Source of the DNA: Marisa cornuarietis
Taxonomy: Eukaryota; Mollusca; Gastropoda; Architaenioglossa; Ampullariidae
Direction of reading: 5' to 3'
Assembly: GCA_004794655.1 (NCBI GenBank)
Contig: SMMW01000619.1
Location: 1,612,001 to 1,676,000 of the forward strand
Length of the DNA: 64,000 bases
Positions 55,600 through 64,000 of this stretch are shown here, one piece after another. Every line of letters begins with the position of its first letter. The stretch's first letter is position 1. The notes beneath the pieces are model-generated. The model was given only the letters and a program-made list of their open reading frames with translations. It searched no databases and had not been told where the DNA came from. The position numbers and the translations under genes were made by a program.

Positions 55600-56235
55600 C
55601 CTGTGTGTGATGATGATGATGTCCATCTATAATGCGCAGGTACGTATCCATTCAGAAGAATGCTCATTGCGCAGCAAAAAACAGAAATAAAACAGAAATG
55701 GTGCTAGGTTGTTGTTGAATGGCTCTTCAGTCTTTTCCGAAACGTGGTTGATGGTGGACAATGATGATGGCAGACCATTCCACAGTTTAGGTGCAGTGTT
55801 TGTGAAGGGCCTGGCTCCAGTGTCTTCTTGTTTGTGTCTTCCACTGCAGGGAGACAGAAGCGTGACTGGGAGCCAGAGCGCAGACCATGTGACGGCTGGT
55901 AAGGAGGAACTACCTCTTGTAAATAGTCAGGAGCAGTTTTAAACATGCAGGACTGTGCAATCGAAACACTTTGTGGTCAATGCGCTTGTTGACTGGGAGC
56001 CAGTGAAGGCTCTGTAGGATAGGGGTGATGTGCTTAGTGGACCACTTTGCACGGGTGACAATCCTGGCGGCTGTGTTTTGAACTCTTTGGAGTCGATCTA
56101 CCTGTGTAGCAGGTATACCCCACAATGCACTATTACAGTAGTCTAATCTCGATATGATGGTAGCCACAGCAATTGAGTTGGCAGCAGCCTGAGAACTGGA
56201 AACCCACGACAGACGTGTTGATTTGTCTTCGTTAT
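55600..56235 (-). pseudogene. Degraded LINE reverse transcriptase C terminus (L2/CR1-like)
   Basis: On the minus strand an open stretch at about 56,167-55,910 encodes SRLDYCNSALWGIPATQVDR, then LQRVQNTAARIVTRAKW, HITPILQSLHWLPVNKRIDH and KVF, the classic C-terminal block of these elements. A later frame gives YQPSHGLRSGSQSRFCLP and, after a frameshift, the region equivalent to FGxRSFxxxAPxLWNSLP. The element ends near 55,607 with TGCGCATTATAGATGGACAT and an (ATC)n tail, showing the minus orientation. It is 5' truncated and frameshifted, so dead. Confidence 0.85.
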
Positions 56236-56269
56236 TGTGAGATTGGGCAAGTAACCCCCCATCTACACT

Positions 56270-56352
56270 GTTACATATAGTTATATATAGTATACAGGTT
56301 ATATATATATATAGTATTAAGGTGATATATATATATATATATTATATATCTA
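56270..56352. repeat. (TA)n-rich repeat
   Basis: TATA-rich stretch with GGTTATATATAT and GGTGATATATAT units, like the block at 52,766. Confidence 0.85.
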
Positions 56353-56504
56353 TAGACCCTGTTCTCCCATTAGGAGAAGTACATGTATAGGCAAATGCCT
56401 GGGTGCATTGAGGAGTTGGGGTGGTGGTTTTGTTTGTTTGTTTTTGACTTTTTATGTATGCCAAATGATGTTAGGACACTGGATGCGTACTTGCATGACT
56501 GTTC

Positions 56505-56695
56505 TGGAGCGAATAGCCGGTCGAGTGGTTAGAACTACAGCTGGTGCCATCTAAGGCTAGAACTGCTCGCCTTTTGTTCTCTCTCTCTCTCTCTCACACT
56601 TTTCCCCCATGTTAATTTTACTTCTCTTGTGTTTTCCGCCTGATAAGACCTAAAGGAGCTTTATGCGGAATGTGAGAAAAATGATATTGTAAAAA
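56505..56695 (+). mobile_element. Possible tRNA-like SINE, third family
   Basis: ATAGCCGGTCGAGTGGTTAG is like a class II tRNA (Ser/Leu) A-box region. The 3' part (CCGCCTGATAAGACCTAAAG, GGAGCTTTATGCGGAATGTG) has the look of a LINE-derived SINE tail. No good B box. Confidence 0.4.
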
Positions 56696-57362
56696 ATGTT
56701 TGTCTTGAAATCTCTAAAAAAAAAATGGTTTATAAATATAAAACTCATTATTCACATAAAAAGAAGTTGTATTCTTCGTGATCCATTTCTTCTGTTCAAT
56801 TAATAAAATGAACCCCATTTGAAGGATCTCATTTCTCCCTTGATCCCTTCTGTTTTTCTCTCCCTCTACCCACCCACCCCCCCTCAGAATAAGTATCTGA
56901 TTTATCACGAACTTGCTGGTTTCCGCAAAGGAAATTTGAAGTTTCTGCGGAAGATGTCAGGCTTACCCGGAAGATGTTATTAAGTTTCGGTTAGTTGGTC
57001 TTAGAGCCATGCTCGAGACACAGTGAACTACAGCACAGCAGCGCTGACTCCTAGTCTGTCGGATTCAACCATCAAAATGTAGAACAACTCGGTCTGGATG
57101 TATCGAAGATTTATGTGCTATTTGACTATTCTCACGTTTCGTGTCTTTACAAAATCACCACAGTGGATAGCAACACATTTTAAGATTAAAAGCAATTATT
57201 GACTTTATAGTTCTTTACAGTTCCTTTTCATATACCATTAATAAGTACAAAATTATTCTTCACTCATGGTGGCTGTGAAGGTATTTTTCACTTTACTTCA
57301 CTCGCCCAGGACAAAATACCTGGGGCCGCCTCTGTCAGGATATACGACCTTTTCGGATGCGT

Positions 57363-57403
57363 TTGTGTGTGTGCGTGCGTGCGTGCGCGCGCGCGCGCGT
57401 GCA
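57363..57403. repeat. (GT)n(GC)n alternating purine-pyrimidine run
   Basis: GTGTGTGTGCGTGCGTGCGTGCGCGCGCGCGC run. Confidence 0.93.
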
Positions 57404-57589
57404 CGCATATACCGTTGAAAAAGCACATGGGCATATTTGGTTTACATTTGATAATATATCTGATTACTGATGATAAATATAAGGGGCATCTTAAAGGGCA
57501 GACCTGAAAACATCAGGTGATGCTTGTGAGAAGTGATGGTGGCAAAGCATGGAGTCAGAGAAAGAAAGAGTGTATAGGCGGCCAGACTT

Positions 57590-58640
57590 ACCCCTTGTGA
57601 TACGTGGATGTCGGCACGATCAGCAGCTATACGTTCACAACTCTGCGCTCTCTGGGGCTCTCACCTTTAGTGACGCGGATGTTGATAGCTGTCGGGCACA
57701 TCGCCTGTAAGTCCCCGTCCCAGTTACTTCAGTCACGCTTGTCGAACCTTGGCTATAAAGTTCACGGTTGAGGAAGTGCTTTACAGTTATGCTGTCGATA
57801 TTTCTGTTTAGCATATTGTCACGGACCACCCGCTGACATGCGCATTATTTTCGTTAAAAACAACAACACGAGATCACTTCAGTTCAGGACGTCCCTTCCC
57901 GGACACATACTTATTACACACACAAATGTCAAGAAGTTAGCAAAATACAAAAGTCTTTGCCACAAGGCAATCCAGTCAACTCAATACCAAAGTTACAATA
58001 TACTCGTGCTAGCAGAATAAAAGGCACACCAATAAGTTATCGGTAATACTAAACACTTTCAATTTGCAATAATTACTATAGACCGCACACAGGCTAGTCG
58101 TCGGCAGTCTCTAAAACTACCTACGCAGTTCACAGATCACACACGCAGGCAAGTCTTCAAAAGTTTCCAGACTGCACGCAAGCAAGTGCTCAGCAGTCTC
58201 TAAATTGCACACATATATAAGTCCTCAACACAACAGTCCGCACACAGACAGATCTACTGTAATTACTAAAGCCTCTCAATCAACAGTTTTACCTCTACCC
58301 CCGGTAGAAGGTGGAGAAAAGTCAACAAGGTGATGGAACTTCCCTCTAACTGGAATAATATCACTAGAAAGTCTTACTGTCTGTACGCCGTGTCTCTTGG
58401 AAGTTCGGCGTCCCCGATAGCTCACGTTTGCCCGGCGTCAGAGGTCCCCCGGACGTGGCTATCTTCGGCTCGCTGCCCGGGTTAAGGAATACCGCGACGG
58501 CCCTCCCCTCTGTCGGTAGGCTGTCGTCGTTGACACAGGTGTTGGTGGAGCACAGTCGCTCGACACTCTGGGACGCTCGATTTGACTCGTACCGCCTTTC
58601 TCTCCAGCTCCGGTTGTCCTGACTTGTTCTGGAAAACTTC
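57590..58640. other. GC-rich block of unknown origin
   Basis: A compositionally distinct kilobase between AT-rich neighbours. It contains TGTCACGGACCACCCGCTGA at 57,817, a degenerate repeat of CACACAGGCAAGTC/CAGTCTCTAAA words (about 58,080-58,260), and open frames on both strands at 58,364-58,748. I recognise no protein. It could be a mobile element of unfamiliar type or a non-coding first exon/promoter of the HDAC gene. Confidence 0.3.
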
Positions 58641-58800
58641 AGCAACTAAGGCTATATCACGGCAAGGCAGCCAGCCCTGTAAACTGATGCCACACGCGGA
58701 GAAAGAACAGTGTGCCCGAGACGAGAACTGAACCCAGGCAACCTTCACTGTATTGGTGACAGGCGCTATAACCGTTGCACACTTGGTTCATCGCCTATGT
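58640..58800 (-). mobile_element. tRNA-derived SINE, copy 3 (best preserved)
   Basis: Minus-strand copy of the 19,005 family. On the plus strand: AACTAAGGCTATATCACGGC, AGCCAGCCCTGTAAACTGAT, GCCACACGCGGAGAAAGAAC, then GAGAACTGAACCCAGG, which read on the minus strand is CCTGGGTTCAGTTCTC, a good Pol III B box (GGTTCAGTTCT). CACTGTATTGGTGACAGGCG follows. Confidence 0.75.
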
Positions 58801-60045
58801 TATCCATGTTGGGTTAAGCTCCGCATGTTGAAGATAGATCAGATGAACAGGTAAAACCGTTTTGCAAAAAGTTAAAAGCAAAATCAAGTTTGTAAAAGTT
58901 CTTTAGTGTCTGACATCAGAGAGATGTTTCCCGGTGTGTGTCGGTGCTGCAGTAGCAGCGGTTATAGCTTGTAACCCGCAATTATTCTAATCGACTCCAA
59001 CGTTCACCTCGAATGTTAAAATAGACAAACAGTATATAGACAATGAGCTGTAACTTAAAGGGAGTTTGAAATAAGGAGAATTAGAGAGTGAAAATGTTTC
59101 TGTCGAACAATTAATTATGCAGACAATTAGCGCGCGAGGTGGTCAAGGGAAGTAACTGTCAGCTGTCCCTTCCCCCCTCCCCGCCCTGTGGTTCGTAAGA
59201 TCTGGCAGCGGAGCTCAAAGGTTGGTCTCACGACACCTGCTACATCTGACAGCAAGTCTCAGGGACAGGTAAACCACGCCTACTCACAGGTTACTTCACG
59301 TCACGTCACACGTACGGGGCTGATCACAACAAACGATTACATGTAAAGTGCAGTGCGAGTGGCAGAAGGGGAAGTAAAGCGTGACAAGGCTTCCAACAAA
59401 CTGAGTGGAACGTGTGAAAGTTACATTTCACAAACACTTCTTGTTATTGTATAAGATCTAAAGATGCGTATAAATAGATGTAATTTGCTTGTAAGTGGTT
59501 GAAATTAAAGTGTGCTACTTAGAAGTAAAACCACGACTTTTACTGTCAATTCAGCCCTAAAGTCAGTTGGGCACAGAACACGGACAGCAACCAGACGCAG
59601 GGCAACTGGGACAAGGCGATTGACAAGAACAAAAGTAATTAAAGCTAAAAGTGATTGATAAATTTATAACAATTCATAAGAATTTTTTTAATTTCTGATA
59701 CTCCAGTTTTTCCTTTTCATATCTCTATATAGCAGGTTAGCGTATATAGTAACTGAACAGGATTTGCAACATAATTTCAGTTTAAAGTATACTTTCAGAA
59801 AATAAATCTTAAGTAAAAATAAAGGCCTACCAAATCACATTCTGCAAAGAAAAGCAATTGCTCACAATTACTAGATCCCCACCTAAGAGTGAGTGTATAT
59901 GTATGTGTGTGTGCACGTGTGTGTGTGTGTGTGTGCATTTTTGGATAGGTGTATATAAAACACCCAAATAACTGTGCAACTTTTGTTAGAAAAGGCCCTA
60001 GGCAATTTATGTGTGTGTGTGTTTAATGAAATATGATATATTAAG
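58801..60045. other. 5' flank of the HDAC6-like gene
   Basis: GC-richer around 59,130-59,340, AT-rich after 59,640, with (GT)n at 59,903-59,935. Upstream non-coding exons and the promoter should lie here, but none could be fixed. A possible acceptor (TATTAAG) stands at 60,045. Confidence 0.4.
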
Positions 60046-60048
60046 GCT

Positions 60049-63000
60049 ATGGACAACACAGAAGGTCAAGGGCAGAGGGATGTGGACGGTGGTATTCCTG
60101 AATTTCAGCAAGCAGCTCATGAAGCTGATGCTACGAGCAGTGACACGGAAGCAGAGCTCCTCAGAAACATGGCCACCATGGTAATAGTTACAACAACACT
60201 GTGTGTAGACATTTGTGTGTTTAGAGGGTGGGGTAGACAGTGAAGAGGATGAGAGAGGGAGAGATAGAAATTTGTGCTTAGTGTTGAAAAATGAGCTAGT
60301 TTCTCTATATAAATTGCAAAATATAAAAGTTTAAATATCAATGTATATTAATGCATTGAAAAAACTTTTTAAACAAATTTTAGTTTAAGCTGGAAAGTTG
60401 TCAGGTATATTATTCTTCTAACAGATATGAGTTATTATGACTATTCATTGAAATTTATTGCGCCTACTATTTGATATTTTTTAAAAATTTTGAATATGAG
60501 TTATGTTAAGTACACCATTTGTAAAACAGAATGAAAGCAGAGCTATAATTTTTTTTCAGAAAGTTTCTGAGGAGGGCCCACCACAGTTTCTTGGGTGAGT
60601 AATATGAAAAAAATGAGAGTGACTAATGAAATTTGTCGCTGTGTTATTCCAGTTAAATACTGGGCTCTGTACCATTAGTGACAATACCTGGAAACATGAT
60701 AAATCCTCATGCTAAAAGATTTTGTGTGTGGTGTCCATAGAACTGGCTTCATCTATGATGAACTAATGACTAAACACAAATGTGAATGGGATGAAGATTA
60801 CCAGGAGTGTCCAGAACGAATTCTTCAGCCATTTGCAAGATGCCAAGAACTAGGTCTGGTTGAACGGTGTGTTAGAATTCCAGTAAGTTTTCTACATGTC
60901 TTTCACCTGTAATACCCTAGGTTATACTAGTTTATACTTGTTTGAGAAAGGAAAAGAGCAAATAGGAGCAAGAAGGGAGGCAGGCAGTGAAAACTGCTGA
61001 AAATGATGAACTAAGAGCATTTCATAAGTATCAAGTTAGGAGTTCAAGGTTACTGTCCATTGACAAACATAATTCACGCTAGCAAAACAAAATGTATTTA
61101 TATCTGCATATTGAAAACTGTTTACTTAATTTATAATTGTTCATAGAATGTTATGGCAAGAAATGGGGACCAAAAAGTAACTAAACTGCATGGATAGCTT
61201 CCAGACTTCTCCATCTTGAGTGATTGAACTTACTGTCTCATTAAGGAGCTGGTCTATTTTTGATTTACATTTATTTTTAGATAACCTATGCAGCTGAAGA
61301 CCAGATTCTTTGGCGACATTCCAGCAGTGCTTTGGAGATCATGAAAACAACACCTACAATGACACCAAAAGAGCGGGAAGACCTTGCTAAGAACTATGAC
61401 GCTTGGTTCAGCTCCAGTGTAAGCATTTGTGACTCACTGTTTTGAATAATGGAAGCTTTATAAGAATATGGTTTGCACTTTAAATTTTTTTAGAAAATGG
61501 TGATAAACATATTTTGAGTAATATTGCATTTGATTTTGCACATTATTGGTAAGACATTTCTGCTCTGTGGATGAAATACAGTGATCACTGATAAGTTTGG
61601 TTTTGAGACAATATACATTTCCTACATTTCAACGTTTCAGTAAGTATTTTTCAAGGCAGAACAACATACTAAATTATTTTTAGAAAAGAGACAGTTTGGT
61701 TTAAGAGAGGGCTGTTTCATAAAGTTGTTTTAAATATTAATAGTAAAATGCCAGACATCCAATAATTTGTCTCAGTGTGGTGCTCTAGCAGCTCACCAAA
61801 TCTGTTTTGTGTTGTTGCAGCTTGTAATCTTTATAGAACCAGTCAGAGTGTACTTTTGCTAACCTTGATTATATCTTTGATTTGTTTTTCCTTGTTGTTG
61901 ATGTTATTCTCTGTTCTTTTTAAGACTGTCTCAAGGAAATTGCACATGGTTTCATAATTTGCACATGACAGATAAGTCTACCCAGATCAGCCACTGAAGC
62001 TATCTTAAATTGTGGTTACGTCCTGTCATTGCTGAACTACAGCATAAGCCATAGTAATGGAATATAGAATGATTAAAAACTTGTCATGCTCATAAAAAAT
62101 CTTGACGCAGGCAACATTTGAGTGCAGTATGGCAGCTGCAGGCAGCAACATTGACCTTGTGGATCACATCCTGAAAAAGAAGGTAACCACTCTAAAATTG
62201 TTTTCTTTTCCTGCTCATTTTGTTTTACTTAATAACGTTGTATTAGCAGGAGGGTAGCTTTAGATGAGAGGCGTAATTTTGTCAAAATGCTAAATATGCA
62301 GAACTAGCACTAGTTTCTGTCCAACATTAGGCAGAAACAGAAATATAATTTACAGCCTGTTCTCAACTTTTCACAATACTTACCTTAACCCTCTTGACGC
62401 GTTTTGAAAATATTTCTATGTTTAAAAGAATGGGCTTAAAATTTATGATTTCGAAGACGATAGCGAAACTGCTGAGCCATGCTCGTGAAGCACGAGCCAC
62501 GTTAGTGAGCGTATCGTTGTCTGCCGGTAAGGCCACAATTGTGGCCCATCTTGCAAAGCGGGAATTACGATTCGCGCTCTGCCGGTAAAGCCAGCTTCGT
62601 GGCTTTTCGCGCTGAAATGGTTAAACTTGCTGAAATTGCCATTTTAAATGCCTGCAAAGAAGCTAAAAGCATATGAATGCACTTCATTATTATTATTTTT
62701 ATTTACACAGACCACTGTATAGAAGGTTTCTACACACAGTATTCTATGCACAATATTAGCAGCAGTTGTATTGTCTGTTTTTTGTATATTTGTTTACGAA
62801 GTTGACTAAAATATGTAGGTTCCCTATGTGGAAGTTGCCTTTAGGGGAAGCAACTCTGGTGAATTAATGTTTATTATGTTGAGTATGGGCAACCATATGA
62901 AAGCATTGTGGTATGGAAATGCTGACAGTTATTTGTTTGGCTGTAGGAGGTTGTTTCAGAATCAAAGACATGTGGAGAAAAAGAAGTAATGTTGTGAGTT

Positions 63001-63171
63001 TTGTGGGAGGGGGATCGACTAGCAAAACAGAAATGGAGAAAATAGATATATAAGCTAAAGAATAACCTGGTTTGTCGATCAACCATTAATATCAACAATG
63101 TCAACAAAATTATGAAAGTAATTCTGCAAATCTGCTACCTTTCAGGTAACAAACGGATTTGCAATGATAAG
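60049..63171 (+). CDS. HDAC6: HDAC6-like class IIb histone deacetylase (3' partial)
   Basis: Zn-dependent lysine deacetylase; HDAC6 acts mainly in the cytoplasm on alpha-tubulin, HSP90 and cortactin. Exons: 60049-60180, 60560-60594, 60741-60882, 61281-61418, 62111-62182, 63146-63171; all phases match, giving 181 residues plus two bases of an Arg codon. About 55 non-catalytic residues (acidic, Gln/Glu-rich) come first. Then GTGFIYDELMTKHKCEWDE, CPERILQPFARCQELGLVER, HSSSALEIMK, NYDAW and ATFECSMAAAGSNIDLVDHI, aligning residue for residue with HDAC6 catalytic domain 1. Exon 6 (26 bp) encodes VTNGFAMIR, just before the RPPGHHA active-site block, which is beyond the right edge. Start context GCTATGG has G at -3 and +4. 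HDAC10 or another class IIb member cannot be excluded without the second domain. Confidence 0.9.
62385..62624. mobile_element. piggyBac-like MITE, copy 1
   Basis: A 240-bp element between TTAA sites (62,385-62,388 and 62,621-62,624). Its ends are imperfect inverted repeats: CCCTCTTGACGCG at the left against CCATTTCAGCGCG from the right. The inside is about 70% identical by eye to copy 2 (shared: ATATTTCTATGTT, ATGGGCTTAAAAT, GAAGACGATAG, GAAACTGC-GAGCCA-GCTCGTG, GCACGAGCCAC, GCGTATCGTTG). It lies in an intron of the HDAC gene, and the 64-codon plus frame across it is not a gene. Confidence 0.75.
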
Positions 63172-64000
63172 GTAAGAGGTAACCCTTTACTTTGAATAAA
63201 ACTTAACTTCATGTAATCACCTCCTCTGCAGGTTGTTTTACCCTTTAATGTCATCAAGTTTTGACTACTTTATAAAGAACAAAAATAGAAAAATTAACTG
63301 TCATAGAAATGCTATTTAAATGTGTTTTAACAAAGTAAGAAGCAAACTGCCCTTTAGGCTAGAGTATGTTATTTTTATTTTTGAAAAATCCAACTTATAG
63401 CAGCTTACTTTACACTGCTTTTCCAAAGGAAAAAAAAACATTTCGGTAGTAGTGTCACTGTGAATAGGTGATGTTTAATTTAAAAAGCGATGTAGTGAAA
63501 CCTCTTAACCCGCTTAGACCAGAATAAAAATATTTCTATGTTCAGAAACATGGGCTTAAAATTCACGATTTTGAAGACGATAGTGAAACTGCAGAGCCAG
63601 GCTCGTGGAGCACGAGCCACAATAGTAAGCGTATCGTTGCTCATTGTGTTCTGCCAGTAGGGCCACAATCGTGCAAAGAGAAAATCACGATCGTGGAGCA
63701 GAGCTCATCGCGCTCTACCAGGTAAGCCAGTAAACTGGCGCTACGGAGTCAGCGGGTTAAGTACACTGATATTATCCAGAAGTGAAAAGAAATCACAAGA
63801 CTTATAGCTGAAGATGGACTGAAATATTAAAATATAACACACAAAGTATTGCTCTGCGTGGCTATTTTTTTTGGGCAGCTACAACAGAAAGGAATTCTTG
63901 TGGTAAACAACCCAAAGTAATTTTACATAAGGGAAGTAACTCATCAAAGAAAGTTTTTTTTTAAGTGGGTTGTTACTTGTAGCAGTTAGCATTTGTTGCA
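63172..64000. other. HDAC6-like intron 6, runs off the window
   Basis: Apart from the MITE at 63,505-63,760 no feature was found. The exon carrying the GHHA active-site block should follow, but no RPPGHH coding sequence is present before 64,000. Confidence 0.7.
63505..63760. mobile_element. piggyBac-like MITE, copy 2
   Basis: A 256-bp element bounded by TTAA (63,505-63,508 and 63,757-63,760). Termini are better kept than in copy 1: left TTAACCCGCTTAGACC, right GAGTCAGCGGGTTAA, so the inverted repeat is TTAACCCGCT plus a GAC displaced by two bases. TTAA duplication with CCC-starting inverted termini is diagnostic of piggyBac-type insertion. Same orientation as copy 1. Confidence 0.85.

Noticed and set aside
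62394..62588. 64-codon plus-strand frame in the HDAC intron
   Set aside because: Lies wholly inside the piggyBac-like MITE; the related copy at 63,505 does not keep the frame.
1..64000. CRISPR array, biosynthetic cluster or phage-like system
   Set aside because: The tandem repeats have no unique spacers, and the genes are intron-rich animal genes.

Overview
The window looks like ordinary nuclear DNA from an invertebrate animal, most likely a mollusc and plausibly a gastropod. The evidence is short exons with GT-AG borders spread over large introns, very dense microsatellites and minisatellites, tRNA-derived SINEs, L2/CR1-like LINE fragments with trinucleotide 3' tails, small DNA transposons, and three conserved animal genes. 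Proteins were recognised by eye against remembered family patterns, so the species is not established.

Layout. (1) 1-2,420: a roughly 60-bp minisatellite with internal TA runs, cut by the left edge. (2) 4,570-35,560, plus strand: 29 exons of a voltage-gated calcium channel alpha-2/delta subunit, closest to the alpha2delta-3/-4 class. They run from the VWA domain to the stop codon; the N-terminal exons are missing. Exon phases join consistently except at the exon 27/28 junction. A 3' UTR of about 5.3 kb probably follows, ending near 40,850. (3) 42,726-50,397, minus strand: a complete 13-coding-exon gelsolin-family gene (368 aa, three gelsolin repeats, severin/GLP type), convergent with the channel gene. 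(4) 50,434-60,045: intergenic DNA with SINEs, a degraded LINE and a textbook hAT-like MITE with 8-bp target duplication. (5) 60,049 to the right edge, plus strand: the first six coding exons of a class IIb histone deacetylase (HDAC6-like), divergent from the gelsolin gene, with two piggyBac-like MITEs in its introns.

The three genes are not an operon. They encode a membrane channel subunit, an actin-severing protein and a deacetylase whose family acts on cytoskeletal substrates; I infer no shared pathway. I found no CRISPR array, rRNA, tRNA gene or clearly new system. The most useful novelties are the DNA transposons, a GC-AG intron, a candidate stop-containing cassette exon, repeats lying against splice sites, and structured minisatellites.
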